Shown: positions 52,959 through 62,054 of the stretch, one piece after another
Layout of the letters: each line of letters opens with the position of its first letter
Numbering within the stretch: position 1 is the stretch's first letter
DNA from: Emticicia agri
Lineage (GTDB): Bacteria; Bacteroidota; Bacteroidia; Cytophagales; Spirosomataceae
Assembly (NCBI RefSeq): GCF_004168285.1
Contig: NZ_SEWF01000001.1
Span: 62,001 to 126,000 of the forward strand
Reading direction: 5' to 3'
DNA: 64,000 nt
Position numbers and translations under genes: made by a program
Notes under the pieces: model-generated
The model's database searches: none
What the model was told of the DNA's origin: nothing
What the model saw: the letters and a program-made list of their open reading frames with translations, nothing else

Positions 52959-53786
52959 ATGAAACGACACTCATTAATATTAATTGTAATAGCGATAGCC
53001 CTTACGGGCTTTCTTTATTATCGCCCCAAAGTAGTTGTAAAAAATGAAGCCAAAGCAAATAGGGATAAAGTATCTGATAATAAACCTGCTGCTTCCGACA
53101 ATAGCAAACCCGACATCACTACTCAGGCCCCTAAGCTCTCGGCAGAAGAAGAAAAAGAGATAGGCGACCTGAAACAGAAATTAGCTACCGCTACCGATAA
53201 AGTAGTGGTGTTTAATGAGATAGCCGAAGTTTTTGCCAAAGGAAATCGCTTTGACAGTGCGGCGGTATATGTAGAAAAAATAGCCGTAGCACAACCTACT
53301 ACCGAACACTGGATGAGAGCCGGAGACGCTTACTATCAAGCGTTTACTTTAGCACTAAAACCTGAGAATGTAGAGTATCTGGCAGGCAAAACCCGTGCCG
53401 CCTATAATAAGGTATTAGAGAAGAGTCCGAGACAGTTACAGGCCAAAACTAACTTAGCCATGACCTATGTACAGACTGACTCGCCCATGCAAGCGATTGC
53501 CATGCTGAGAGAGGTACTGGCAGAAGAGCCAAACTTTGAGCCTGCTTTGATGAATATGGGGGTATTATCTATGCAGTCGAACCAGTATGCCAAAGCGGCT
53601 GACCGATTCAGACAAGTACTGAGAATCAACCCGAATAATGTAAACGCACAGTTTGGTTTAGGGTATAGTTTACTGGAATTGGGTGAAAAAGAACAGGCAA
53701 AAAAATTATTGCTTGATTTGAAACAAAAAGTAAAAGAACCGACTTTATTAGAAGAACTCAACAAGACTTTGGAGAGTATAAAATAA
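52959..53786 (+). CDS. TPR-repeat protein with membrane anchor
   Basis: 275 residues from MKRHSLILIVIAIALTGFLY. An ORF from 52893 would run through the HU terminator, so the ATG at 52959 is chosen. One N-terminal membrane segment (about 5-22), a charged linker (LysAsp-rich, about 30-70), then about four to five tetratricopeptide repeats (TEHWMRAGDAYYQAF, LQAKTNLAMTYVQTDSPMQA, FEPALMNMGVLSMQSNQYAK, NVNAQFGLGYSLLELGEKEQ). Such proteins hold partners together; the partner is unknown. It ends 125 bp before the COX24-type mini-gene. Confidence 0.88.
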   Translation: MKRHSLILIVIAIALTGFLYYRPKVVVKNEAKANRDKVSDNKPAASDNSKPDITTQAPKLSAEEEKEIGDLKQKLATATDKVVVFNEIAEVFAKGNRFDSAAVYVEKIAVAQPTTEHWMRAGDAYYQAFTLALKPENVEYLAGKTRAAYNKVLEKSPRQLQAKTNLAMTYVQTDSPMQAIAMLREVLAEEPNFEPALMNMGVLSMQSNQYAKAADRFRQVLRINPNNVNAQFGLGYSLLELGEKEQAKKLLLDLKQKVKEPTLLEELNKTLESIK

Positions 53787-53799
53787 TTCATTATCTTTG
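53768..53799 (+). promoter_or_regulatory. Promoter of the COX24-type mini-gene
   Basis: TTTG (53768-53771), inside the end of the TPR gene, and TATCTTTG (53792-53799), 20 bp apart, form a near-perfect Bacteroidetes promoter. The predicted start is near 53806. The leader of about 105 nt has two hairpins, CCTCTT-tcattg-AAGAGG (53831-53848) and ACTCCT-tc-AGGAGT (53879-53892), the second 18 bp before the ATG. Confidence 0.75.
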
Positions 53800-53910
53800 C
53801 GGTTCGATAAAAAACACCGTTTGACGGTTGCCTCTTTCATTGAAGAGGGAAAATATATAGAACATTTTTTTATTAAATACTCCTTCAGGAGTTTATAATC
53901 ATTTACAAAT

Positions 53911-54000
53911 ATGCCTTGCGGAAAGAAAAGAAAAAGACACAAGATGTCAACTCACAAAAGAAAGAAACGTCTTAGAAAAAATCGTCATAAGAAAAAATAA
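53911..54000 (+). CDS. AURKAIP1/COX24-domain small ribosomal protein (mS38/bS22 type)
   Basis: A 29-codon gene: MPCGKKRKRHKMSTHKRKKR followed by LRKNRHKKK and a TAA at 53998. Nearly two thirds of the residues are Lys or Arg. The KRKRHKMSTHKRKKR core is the signature of the COX24 family, whose members include mitochondrial mS38 and a small subunit protein of some bacteria. Shorter than usual gene-finding limits, so it is easily missed. It has its own strong promoter, a structured leader and a strong terminator, all signs of a real, highly expressed gene. Function in the 30S subunit is inferred from the family. Confidence 0.88.
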   Translation: MPCGKKRKRHKMSTHKRKKRLRKNRHKKK

Positions 54001-54010
54001 TCTTTCTTAG

Positions 54011-54050
54011 GATAGCCATAAGTTCCAATGCTCTTGCACTTATGGCTATC
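54011..54050 (+). terminator. Terminator after the COX24-type gene
   Basis: GATAGCCATAAGT (54011-54023) pairs perfectly with ACTTATGGCTATC (54038-54050); 14-nt loop; TTTATA follows. Confidence 0.85.
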
Positions 54051-54105
54051 TTTATACCATCAATTTAGCCAAAACAATATCTAACCTCTTGATTCTACCT
54101 CAGGT

Positions 54106-55659
54106 TTGAGCAACGAATTATATATCAGTACCACACAGAAAGGTGATAGAATAGCCCTCGTACAAGACAAAAGGCTCATTGAGTATCACTTTGACGAGAC
54201 GGAGCACCAGTTTTCCGTCGGAGATATCTATTTGGGTGTAGTCAAGAAAGTCGTACAAGGGAATAACGCTGCCTTTGTAGACGTAGGCTACGACAAAGAC
54301 GGATTTCTGCACTACAACGAAATCATTTCTTACAATTCTCTCAGCAAGTTTGTGAAAGACGTTATTGCTAAACGTCCGGTCAATCTTCGTTTAAAAGGTT
54401 TTCAGTTAGAAAAAGATATCGATAAATTAGGTAAGATAAACGACGTTGTTACCAAGAATACTCCTATTCTGGTACAGGTTGTGAAAGAGCCTATTTCTAC
54501 CAAAGGTCCACGGTTATCCTGCGATATATCTATTGCGGGTCGTAACATTGTGTTAGTTCCTTTTGGTACCTCTGTGAACATCTCTAAGAAAATTACCAAT
54601 AAACAGGAACGTCAGCGTTTACATAAGTTAGTGTCTTCTATCAAGCCTGAAAACTTTGGCGTGATTGTAAGAACCGTTGCTGAGGGTAAAGACTTAGACG
54701 AATTAAGAAGAGACATTGATTTCTGCGTTGATAAGTGGGAATCAGGTATGAAAACCCTGCGTGATGCTAAACCTCGTGACCGCATCATCAGTGAAATGGA
54801 TAGAGCTTCTTCGATTCTACGAGATATGTTGAATGATGATTTCGACAATATCTACGTTGATTCAAAAGAAAATTATGACGGAGTCAAGAGTTTCTTACAT
54901 ACCATTGCCCCTGATAAAGAAAAGATTCTGAAACTCCATACAGGCAAAAACAAGCTTTTTGAACAGTATGGCATAGAAAAACAAATCAAATCGCTTTTTG
55001 GTCGTTCGGTTAGCTTGTCTGGCGGTGGTTACCTGATTATTGAGCATACCGAAGCACTCCATGTAATTGATGTCAATAGTGGCAACAAATCAACACAGGA
55101 GGGAGACCAGGAATCAACTGCTTTGACCGTTAACCTCGAAGCAGCTAAAGAGATTGCCCGTCAGTTACGCATGCGTGATATGGGTGGTATTATTGTAATC
55201 GATTTCATTGATATGAAGAAAAACGAGAACCGTCGTTTGATTCAGGAAGCAATGAAAGAAGAAATGAAGGGCGACCGATCGAAATATACGATTCTGCCTA
55301 TTTCTAAATTCGGATTATTACAGATTACCCGCCAGCGTGTACGTCCTGAAATGAATATCGTAACCCGTGAAACCTGCCCGACTTGCGGTGGTACCGGAAC
55401 GATTCAGGCAAGTATCGTGATTACCGATTTGATTGAAAACAATTTAGATTATATCCTCTCTAAGCAAAATGAGAGCGGTATCAGCATCATTCTGCACCCG
55501 TTTGTGTATGCTTACTATCGTGAAGGGCTTATCTCTAAACAAATGAGATGGTTCTTTAAGTATCGTACCTGGGTAACACTCACTAAAGATTCTTCTATTG
55601 GTATTACTGAGTTTCATTTCCTGAATAAACATGGAGATGAAATTGAGATAACCTCATAG
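54106..55659 (+). CDS. rng: Ribonuclease G/E family
   Basis: 517 residues, started by TTG at 54106: the frame is closed by a TGA 18 bp upstream and no ATG or GTG precedes the conserved MSNELYISTTQKGDRIALVQ. An S1 domain (about 36-115) precedes the catalytic domain. Metal-binding D322 (HVIDVNSGNKST) and D366 (IVIDFIDMKKNENR) are present. The zinc-link cysteines are C424 and C427 in TCPTCGGTG. No long C-terminal scaffold follows, so it is RNase G-like rather than RNase E-like. It processes rRNA and decays mRNA. Confidence 0.96.
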   Translation: MSNELYISTTQKGDRIALVQDKRLIEYHFDETEHQFSVGDIYLGVVKKVVQGNNAAFVDVGYDKDGFLHYNEIISYNSLSKFVKDVIAKRPVNLRLKGFQLEKDIDKLGKINDVVTKNTPILVQVVKEPISTKGPRLSCDISIAGRNIVLVPFGTSVNISKKITNKQERQRLHKLVSSIKPENFGVIVRTVAEGKDLDELRRDIDFCVDKWESGMKTLRDAKPRDRIISEMDRASSILRDMLNDDFDNIYVDSKENYDGVKSFLHTIAPDKEKILKLHTGKNKLFEQYGIEKQIKSLFGRSVSLSGGGYLIIEHTEALHVIDVNSGNKSTQEGDQESTALTVNLEAAKEIARQLRMRDMGGIIVIDFIDMKKNENRRLIQEAMKEEMKGDRSKYTILPISKFGLLQITRQRVRPEMNIVTRETCPTCGGTGTIQASIVITDLIENNLDYILSKQNESGISIILHPFVYAYYREGLISKQMRWFFKYRTWVTLTKDSSIGITEFHFLNKHGDEIEITS

Positions 55660-55751
55660 CTTCTTTCGCATAATTTCCCGGTTTTTATGTAGTATTTCAA
55701 TTGCTTGCAAGGGATTTTCGGTCTAACTTGCCGGGAAATTATGCCTTAACT

Positions 55752-57020
55752 ATGAATCGTAGAGACTTTATTCAAAAAAACACATTGGCAGGGCTTGCTG
55801 TTGTTACTGCTCAGGCTAATGCACATGCCGCACCAATCTCCCCACAAGACGATACCCGACTTTACTGGTCAAAACTCCTCTATAAAATTGCCGAACCTGT
55901 TTTAAAAAACCTGAGCGAAGGTACTTTACAAAAAAACTGGCAGGTAGAATTTAGTCCTGCCTGGGATAACCGAAACGCAAAAGTAGCTTATCTGGAAGGC
56001 TTTGCCCGAACAATGGTAGGTATTGCTCCGTGGTTGGCTTTACCTGACGATACTACAGAAGAAGGTAAATTACTCAAGCAACTAAGAAACTATGCTATCA
56101 GGAGTATTCAGAATAGTGTTGACCCTGCTCATGCTGATTATATGCTCTGGCGTAAAGAAAGCCAGACTTTAGTTGATGCAGCCTTTTTAGCCCAAAGTTT
56201 TTTGAAAGCACCTGAGGCACTATGGAAACCGTTGGACGATACTACTAAAAAACATGTCGTTGAAGAATTCCGGTTATTGAGAAGAGTAGTGCCCGGCAAT
56301 AATAACTGGCTCTTGTTTGCGTCTATTATAGAGGTATTTCTACTATTTATCGGAGAAGAAGCCGACCGTTTCAGAATTGAATTTGGTCTGCGAAAAATTG
56401 AGGATTTTTATGTAGGTGATGGCTGGTTTAAAGATGGAGAGGTTTTTCACATGGACTACTACAACTCATTTGTCATTCATCCGATGATTGTTGACGTATT
56501 GGATACTATGCTGAAAGTACAACGCAAACAATCACCTGACAAGAAAAACCAGAACCTGGAAGACCAATATACCAAAGCAGTAAAAAGAATGCAGCGACAG
56601 GCTGATTTTCTGGAGCGATTAATCTCTCCTGAGGGTAGCTTCCCTCCTTTTGGGCGCAGTATTACCTATCGCACAGGGGCTTTTCAGGCATTGACACATA
56701 CGGCTTTGTTGCATCAACTACCTGAAGGAGTAAGTCCTGCTCAGGTCAGATGTGCTCTGACTGCGGTTATGAAACGAATGTTTTCGCAAGACGGTGTTTT
56801 TGATAAAGCCGGTTGGCTGAGTTTAGGTTTTGCAGGGCATCAACCAGGCATTGCCGATTCTTATTCCAATGCAGGTAGCATGTACCTTACTACATTGGGT
56901 TTCTTGCCCTTGGGACTACCTGCTACTGACCCTTTCTGGGCAGATGCCGATGCGGAATGGACACAACAAAAAGCCTGGTCTGGAAAGCCATTTAAGAAAG
57001 ATAAAGCAGTAAGTTTTTGA
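55752..57020 (+). CDS. DUF2264 family secreted protein (putative glycan-active)
   Basis: 422 residues from MNRRDFIQKNTLAGLAVVTA, a Tat-type signal (RRDF). The frame is open 17 codons further up; the Tat start is preferred. The mature part is mostly helical and shows the DUF2264 pattern (RLYWSKLLYKIAEPVLKNLS, YLEGFARTMVGIAPWLALPD, WLLFASIIEVFLLFIGEE, GDGWFKDGEVFHMDYYNSFV, RSITYRTGAFQALTHTALLH). The alpha/alpha-toroid look suggests a glycan hydrolase or lyase (inference). Plus strand, convergent with the phosphotriesterase gene; the stop codon adjoins a solo repeat end. Confidence 0.88.
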   Translation: MNRRDFIQKNTLAGLAVVTAQANAHAAPISPQDDTRLYWSKLLYKIAEPVLKNLSEGTLQKNWQVEFSPAWDNRNAKVAYLEGFARTMVGIAPWLALPDDTTEEGKLLKQLRNYAIRSIQNSVDPAHADYMLWRKESQTLVDAAFLAQSFLKAPEALWKPLDDTTKKHVVEEFRLLRRVVPGNNNWLLFASIIEVFLLFIGEEADRFRIEFGLRKIEDFYVGDGWFKDGEVFHMDYYNSFVIHPMIVDVLDTMLKVQRKQSPDKKNQNLEDQYTKAVKRMQRQADFLERLISPEGSFPPFGRSITYRTGAFQALTHTALLHQLPEGVSPAQVRCALTAVMKRMFSQDGVFDKAGWLSLGFAGHQPGIADSYSNAGSMYLTTLGFLPLGLPATDPFWADADAEWTQQKAWSGKPFKKDKAVSF

Positions 57021-57042
57021 GAAACTGTTCGAGTTAAATTTT
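57021..57042. repeat. Solo end of the element found at 61873-62054
   Basis: GAAACTGTTCGAGTTAAATT and the two bases after it match the outer 22 bp of the right arm at 62032-62054 (read on the other strand) at 21 positions. It sits exactly in the 13-bp gap between two convergent stops. It supplies the last two codons and stop of the phosphotriesterase gene. Confidence 0.6.
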
Positions 57043-58038
57043 CCGGACTCTGATAGCAAAAGCTTCTGCCGGATTACGCACTAAAATCTGTTCGAAATCT
57101 GCGTCTGTAAAACCTTTTTGTTTCAATAAGGGTGTTAGTTCTTTGAAGATATTGGTATAGCCTTTAAAGTCTCCACCTTCAGGTTCATCGGGTTTATACC
57201 ATCCGGCATCATGCGAAATCAGTAAACGATTCAATACTCCATTCGATTTCATTAAATCAATAGAGTCGGCATAGGTCTGGAAATCTCCCCAGCCAATGCC
57301 ATCTAAACTAACCCATGTACCCATGCGGGCGGCTTTGGTATGTCCGGCTTTGTTATTTTCTCCCTGCGCATGTACCCATACGAAAGCAGAAGGACTTACA
57401 CCTATACTTTTGAGTATTTCTATTTCTTCAAATGCGATATGAGCAGGGCCTGTATGTGAGCAGATGGTTAATCCTGTAGCTAAATGTGTAAGTCCGGCAG
57501 CTTTTACTAATTTCTGATGAATTTCAGTCAGATTACTTCCGCTATCTACGCCTATTTTAATAAATCCGGGTTTTATAACAGTACCGTCAATCCCATTTTT
57601 AAATTCGTCAATCCACCTCTCAGCCAATTGTTCTGCAGTTTCTGAAAATGCCCATTGAGGTAGATACTTATTTTTCACAGCCCCATAATATCCTGTGTTT
57701 GTGAGTATCAGCAAGCCACTTTTTTTGGCTATTAATTTGAGTAGTTCAACATCTCTTCCTAAAAAGTTGGGTGTACAATCAAAAACAGTTTTAACACCAA
57801 ATTCTTTTATTTCTGATAAATAAGGCAGTACTTTAGCAATTACTTTCTCTTTATCCCAACGGCTTGTATTAGTTTTATCTGCGCCAATAAAATCTACCAG
57901 AAAATGTTCATGTATGAGCGTTTTGCCCATTTTTGAGGCATCTATCCAACCGTTAATAGTCATTACCTGCGGCTTTTTCGCCGTAAAAGCCAATGAGCCG
58001 ATGATAGACAGAAAGAAAGAGCGGCGGGAGAGATTCAT
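57034..58038 (-). CDS. Phosphotriesterase-family amidohydrolase, secreted
   Basis: 334 residues. A twin-arginine-like signal (MNLSRRSFFLSIIGSLAFTA). Family metal ligands: LIHEHFLVD (H43, H45), the carbamylated lysine in GTVIKPGFIKIG (about 160), CSHTG and VHAQG histidines (about 200-225) and SHDAGWYKP (the late Asp). Relatives hydrolyse phosphotriesters, lactones or sugar lactones; no sequence feature decides between them. Its neighbours suggest a carbohydrate-related role (inference). The last residues and stop are encoded by a repeat end. Confidence 0.9.
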   Translation of the reverse strand: MNLSRRSFFLSIIGSLAFTAKKPQVMTINGWIDASKMGKTLIHEHFLVDFIGADKTNTSRWDKEKVIAKVLPYLSEIKEFGVKTVFDCTPNFLGRDVELLKLIAKKSGLLILTNTGYYGAVKNKYLPQWAFSETAEQLAERWIDEFKNGIDGTVIKPGFIKIGVDSGSNLTEIHQKLVKAAGLTHLATGLTICSHTGPAHIAFEEIEILKSIGVSPSAFVWVHAQGENNKAGHTKAARMGTWVSLDGIGWGDFQTYADSIDLMKSNGVLNRLLISHDAGWYKPDEPEGGDFKGYTNIFKELTPLLKQKGFTDADFEQILVRNPAEAFAIRVRKI

Positions 58039-58042
58039 AAAA

Positions 58043-58196
58043 TTGAGTGATTGAGTGAATTAGTGATTGAGTGATTATAAATTACTTACTATTTCTATAG
58101 AAATCTATCTATCTACTTTAATAATGATGCAAAATCAATTAAAATTATTGAATATTTTAATCACTCATTCACTAAATTGCTCAATCACCAATTCAA
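58043..58196. repeat. A/T-rich palindromic element with TGATTGAGTGA repeats
   Basis: The left arm (58043-58077, starting TTGAGTGATTGAGTGAATTA) pairs with the right arm (58158-58196, TAATCACTCATTCACTAAAT onward), about 30 of 36 positions. The left arm holds short direct repeats of GTGATTGAGTGA. It fills the spacer between two minus-strand genes and includes the stop codon of the cytochrome gene. Confidence 0.65.
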
Positions 58197-60340
58197 TTAA
58201 ACAATATCTCATCTACAAAAAACCAGCCCGGTTTGCCTTTATCTGAGTGCCATTTAGGAAGTTTTGGCAAGGGTTTTACAATTACCTTTAAAACCTTATA
58301 ATTACCCGATTTTATGGGTACGTTAATACCCAGATTGGCTTTATCTTCCATCTTAGAAGGTTGTTCCGGAATTACCCGTTGTAATTTCTTCAAATCTGCT
58401 TCGCTATTTCCCCCCCATACCTCAACAGAGGCCGGAGGCATGATATGCGAGCCTATCCTTTGTAGATATGCAATGGTTACAGTAGTAATTGGCGTGGGAT
58501 TATTGAATTCAATTAAGCTTACAAAATCTTTCTCCTGATAACCTAACCATGCAGCATCGCCATGATTATCATTGGGTCCTTTCTTTAAATCTATTAAGTT
58601 TTTAGCGCCTTTACCTCTGTATTGAGGTTTTGGTTCAGTCAGTAAAATAGCTGTATCGGCACTGAAACTTGATTGAAAGAAAGTATAATCTACCTTACCG
58701 CTGGCACGCCAGCCGTCTTTGGTAGCCATTGCTTTTATGCGTGTATATTTATCTACCATTAAAGGTTTGGTATAAATAGCCTCAGTAGTTGAATCAGGGT
58801 CTTTGCCGTCTAAAGTATAATGAATCTGCACGTTTTTAAGGGTATGCTTCAATTCAATCGGGGCATTCTTTTTCAGAATAAAATCTTCATTCACCAGAAT
58901 TGGTGGATTGAGTTTCAGAATTTCATTTGGATTTTCTCTATATCCTGCGTCTATTACCACTTTTGGATACTTTTTAGCAAGTTCCTGTATAGCCAATGAG
59001 TCGAGTGGAGTATTCCATACAAAAACCTCTGCCAAAGCGGGTAAAGCCATCAGCTTCTGCACCTGAGCCTTACTTACTTTAGTGCCCGACAAAGCCACCG
59101 AGCTTAAATGCTTGCATTGTGCCAGTTGGTCTAAAGTAGCACCTGTAATATCGGTCTGACTAAGGTTTAGTTTTTCAAGGTTAGGGAATTTGGCTATTAA
59201 GGCAATATCAGCGTCTTTGACAGGCATTTTCGCCAGACTTAGCTCTACTAACTGCTGTTGTATTTTTGAAAGATTTTCTAAAGATTTACGGTCGAATTTC
59301 CTGCTCACAAAAAACTCTGCTTCTAAGGCTGGAGAACCGTTAGCTAAAGGTGCCACCACACAAAAAGGTGTATTCACTTCTGCTATGGTACTTTCAGAGG
59401 CTTCTGAAAAACTATATACTTTTTCTGTTCCGCTACTGCCTGATATTTTAAAAGCTAATGCTTTAGCTTTTGACAAAGGCACATAATTCTTTACTGCTTT
59501 TTTCACATCAGCGCCTTCTTTAATCCAGGCAGTCAGCAAGGCAATTTCATCAAAGGTCAGTTGTTCTTTGCCTTTGGGCGGCATGTGTTCTTTTTGTTCT
59601 ATGGGCAGATATACTCTTTTCAATAAAATACTATTCAAGGTATCGCCTGCTTTCCACAAAGCGCCATGTTTACCTCCTTTCAGAATTTTGGCAACGCTAC
59701 TCATATTCAGTTCGCCTTTCACTTTCTGGTCGTTATGGCAACTCATACACTTCTTTTCTAAAATAGGCACAATGGCTGCTTGATACATACTACTATCCTG
59801 CGAGAATACCGGTGTCTTTTCTTTCGTTTCAAAGGCTTCAAAAACATAGTTTTCTCCATGTGTGATGGCGGCACCAAAATGTCCGGCTACAATAAAAAGT
59901 ATCATGCCACCTACTGACGATACCTGCATAGCTCTTGCTTTCTGCGATAGTTCTTCATTGAACCATGTCAGAGCATAGGTAAACAAGCTGACACCTACGC
60001 CTGTCCATTTATGCCATTGCAAAAGTCTGGCATCGTAACCTCCTTCTTTTGATAAGAAAAAGCCCATCAGCGCAGTAATGCAAGAAGTGAGGGCTGTGAT
60101 AATCAAGAGTAGTTTTACAAAAAATGTATAGCTTTTAGGCTCAAACTCTTTTTTGAATAATAATACAATTACCAGAATGACCGAAAACCCGATAGGAAGG
60201 TGCAGAAGCGCAGGGTGTAATCTGCCAAACGGACTAATCCAGACAGGAATCCTTACACGCTCTTCAAAAAAGAGTAAGAATAATAAGAGGATATTACCTA
60301 CCAGTAAAAGATACGAGCAAGCTTTGAAAAAACGATTCAT
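58193..60340 (-). CDS. Membrane-anchored planctomycete-type cytochrome c with LRR and chitobiase-C-like segments
   Basis: 715 residues. Four membrane segments (about 8-25, 42-62, 73-97, 113-158) in the DUF2231 style are followed by a cytochrome domain with CMSCH (198-202) and a later axial-Met candidate in HMPPKGKEQLT (about 252). Then come leucine-rich repeats (about 375-450: NLEKLNLSQTDITGATLDQL) and a chitobiase/beta-hexosaminidase C-terminal-like domain (about 490-560: LKNVQIHYTLDGKDPDSTTE). The C-terminus has a carbohydrate-binding-like fold (KLPKWHSDKGKPGWFFVDEI). A sensor or redox partner for secreted sugar-active enzymes is possible (inference). Confidence 0.85.
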   Translation of the reverse strand: MNRFFKACSYLLLVGNILLLFLLFFEERVRIPVWISPFGRLHPALLHLPIGFSVILVIVLLFKKEFEPKSYTFFVKLLLIITALTSCITALMGFFLSKEGGYDARLLQWHKWTGVGVSLFTYALTWFNEELSQKARAMQVSSVGGMILFIVAGHFGAAITHGENYVFEAFETKEKTPVFSQDSSMYQAAIVPILEKKCMSCHNDQKVKGELNMSSVAKILKGGKHGALWKAGDTLNSILLKRVYLPIEQKEHMPPKGKEQLTFDEIALLTAWIKEGADVKKAVKNYVPLSKAKALAFKISGSSGTEKVYSFSEASESTIAEVNTPFCVVAPLANGSPALEAEFFVSRKFDRKSLENLSKIQQQLVELSLAKMPVKDADIALIAKFPNLEKLNLSQTDITGATLDQLAQCKHLSSVALSGTKVSKAQVQKLMALPALAEVFVWNTPLDSLAIQELAKKYPKVVIDAGYRENPNEILKLNPPILVNEDFILKKNAPIELKHTLKNVQIHYTLDGKDPDSTTEAIYTKPLMVDKYTRIKAMATKDGWRASGKVDYTFFQSSFSADTAILLTEPKPQYRGKGAKNLIDLKKGPNDNHGDAAWLGYQEKDFVSLIEFNNPTPITTVTIAYLQRIGSHIMPPASVEVWGGNSEADLKKLQRVIPEQPSKMEDKANLGINVPIKSGNYKVLKVIVKPLPKLPKWHSDKGKPGWFFVDEILFN

Positions 60341-60383
60341 TGATGTGTTCAGGGTGCAATAGGTGGTTTACGACGAGGCAAGG

Positions 60384-61838
60384 CTATGCAATAATGCCCG
60401 GCACTAATTTGCCTGCTACGTCAGTCAGTCTGTATCTTCTGCCTAAGTGTTTATAAGTCAGTTGTTCGTGATTCAAGCCCATCAGGTGCATAACAGTAGC
60501 ATGAAAATCGTTGATATGCACAGGGTCTTTGATAACGTTATAACCAAACTCATCAGTCTCTCCATACACAATGCCGGGTTTTACCCCACCACCTGCCATC
60601 CAGATAGTATAGGCTCTCGGATGATGGTCTCTACCGTAATTATCTTTGGTAAAAGTACCCTGACAATAGTTGGTTCTGCCAAATTCGCCACCCCATATAA
60701 CGAGGGTTTCGTCTAATAAACCTCTTTGTTTTAAATCCATAATCAAAGCGGCAGACGAACGGTCAACATCTTCGGCTTGTAGTGGCATTTCGTTAGGCAG
60801 ATTCCCATGTTGGTCCCAACCCTGATGGTATAACTGCACAAAACGCACGCCTGACTCTGATAGTTTTCTTGCCAGTAACACATTAGCCGCATAAGTACCC
60901 GGTACCAGACACTCGGGGCCATACATTTTTACGATATGGTCAGGTTCTTTTGATAAGTCTGTTAATTCAGGCACAGCCGTTTGCATACGGTAGGCCATTT
61001 CATACTGTTGTACTTTGGCCTGTACTTCGGGGTCGCCACTTGTTTCAAAACCCAGATGATTCAATTCTGCCAGTTTATCTAACATTCTCCTACGAGAATC
61101 TTTGTCTATCCCATCACTATCCTTCAGATACAAAATCGGGTCTTCGCCACTACTGAATACTACGCCCTGATGGGTAGAATCCAGAAAACCGTTTGTCCAG
61201 AGTTTAGAATATACTCCTTGTCCATTGCCACGACCCCGAGAAAGCAATACACAGAAAGCAGGCAGGTTTTTGTTTTCACTTCCTAAACCATAACTCATCC
61301 ATGCACCCATACTCGGCCGATTGCCTACCTGCGCTCCGGTCTGGATAAAGGTCAGGGCAGGGTCATGGTTGATGGCCTCGGTATTCATGGTTTTAATAAT
61401 ACAGAGTTCATCTACAATCTTAGCCATATTGGGCAGCATATCGCTTACCCAGGCTCCTGATTGCCCATATTGTTTAAAACCAAAATAAGAGCCTATCAAA
61501 GGAAACTTGGTTTGATTGGCAGTCATACCCGTCAATCTTTGTGTACCTCTGATTGACTCCGGCAGGTCTTCACCTGCCATTTTATTCAATAATGGCTTAT
61601 AATCGAAAGTTTCTAACTGCGAAGGCGCACCATTCTGAAACAGATAAATAATGCGTTTGGCTTTAGGCGCAAAATGTGGCAGACCTAATGGCAATTGCGC
61701 AAGGTTTTCTTCTTCGCCAGTAAATAAATTAGGCATCAATAACGAACCTAATGCCATACTACCCAAACCTACAGCTGACTTACTCAGAAAATGTCTGCGG
61801 GTAATATTTAACCTGTTTTTGAAAAATTCGTTTTCCAT
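60384..61838 (-). CDS. DUF1501 family protein (Tat-exported)
   Basis: 484 residues. A twin-arginine signal (NITRRHFLSKSAVGLGSMAL, about 12-31). Family marks include the sulfatase-like fold: AKRIIYLFQNGAPSQLETFD near the start, GAWMSYGLGSENKNLPAFCV, YHQGWDQHGNLP and WGGEFGRTNYCQG, ending in HINDFHATVMHLMGLNHEQL. DUF1501 proteins are found with DUF1553/DUF1549 cytochromes in planctomycetes and Bacteroidetes and are not biochemically defined. It follows the DUF1553 gene after a palindromic spacer. Confidence 0.93.
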   Translation of the reverse strand: MENEFFKNRLNITRRHFLSKSAVGLGSMALGSLLMPNLFTGEEENLAQLPLGLPHFAPKAKRIIYLFQNGAPSQLETFDYKPLLNKMAGEDLPESIRGTQRLTGMTANQTKFPLIGSYFGFKQYGQSGAWVSDMLPNMAKIVDELCIIKTMNTEAINHDPALTFIQTGAQVGNRPSMGAWMSYGLGSENKNLPAFCVLLSRGRGNGQGVYSKLWTNGFLDSTHQGVVFSSGEDPILYLKDSDGIDKDSRRRMLDKLAELNHLGFETSGDPEVQAKVQQYEMAYRMQTAVPELTDLSKEPDHIVKMYGPECLVPGTYAANVLLARKLSESGVRFVQLYHQGWDQHGNLPNEMPLQAEDVDRSSAALIMDLKQRGLLDETLVIWGGEFGRTNYCQGTFTKDNYGRDHHPRAYTIWMAGGGVKPGIVYGETDEFGYNVIKDPVHINDFHATVMHLMGLNHEQLTYKHLGRRYRLTDVAGKLVPGIIA

Positions 61839-61872
61839 CGGAAATATTTATGCTGTTGAAAAAGCCTGAGAG

Positions 61873-62054
61873 CTTAGAAACTGTTTGAGTTAATCTTGTT
61901 CTGTTCAAAATGATTCTTTTTTACAAATCCTACGCCATCAAAATCCCGCGCGGCGTCCGCTCATTTAGCTCTGCTAAACTCCGGTTTTGTTGTCTTGTAT
62001 TTGCAAAAAATAATTCATTTTGATTCATAAAATTTAACTCAAACAGTTTCTTAA
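61873..62054. repeat. 182-bp palindromic element with AGAAACTGTTTGAGTTAA ends
   Basis: The left end TTAGAAACTGTTTGAGTTAA (61873-61892) and right end (62034-62054) form an inverted repeat with 19 of 20 matches. Inner parts also pair: TCAAAATGATT...TTTACAAAT against the complement of ATTTGCAAAAA...AATTCATTTTGA. The centre is G/C-rich (CCGCGCGGCGTCCGC, 61946-61960). It fills the spacer between the DUF1501 and DUF1553 genes and includes the DUF1553 stop codon. Confidence 0.75.
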
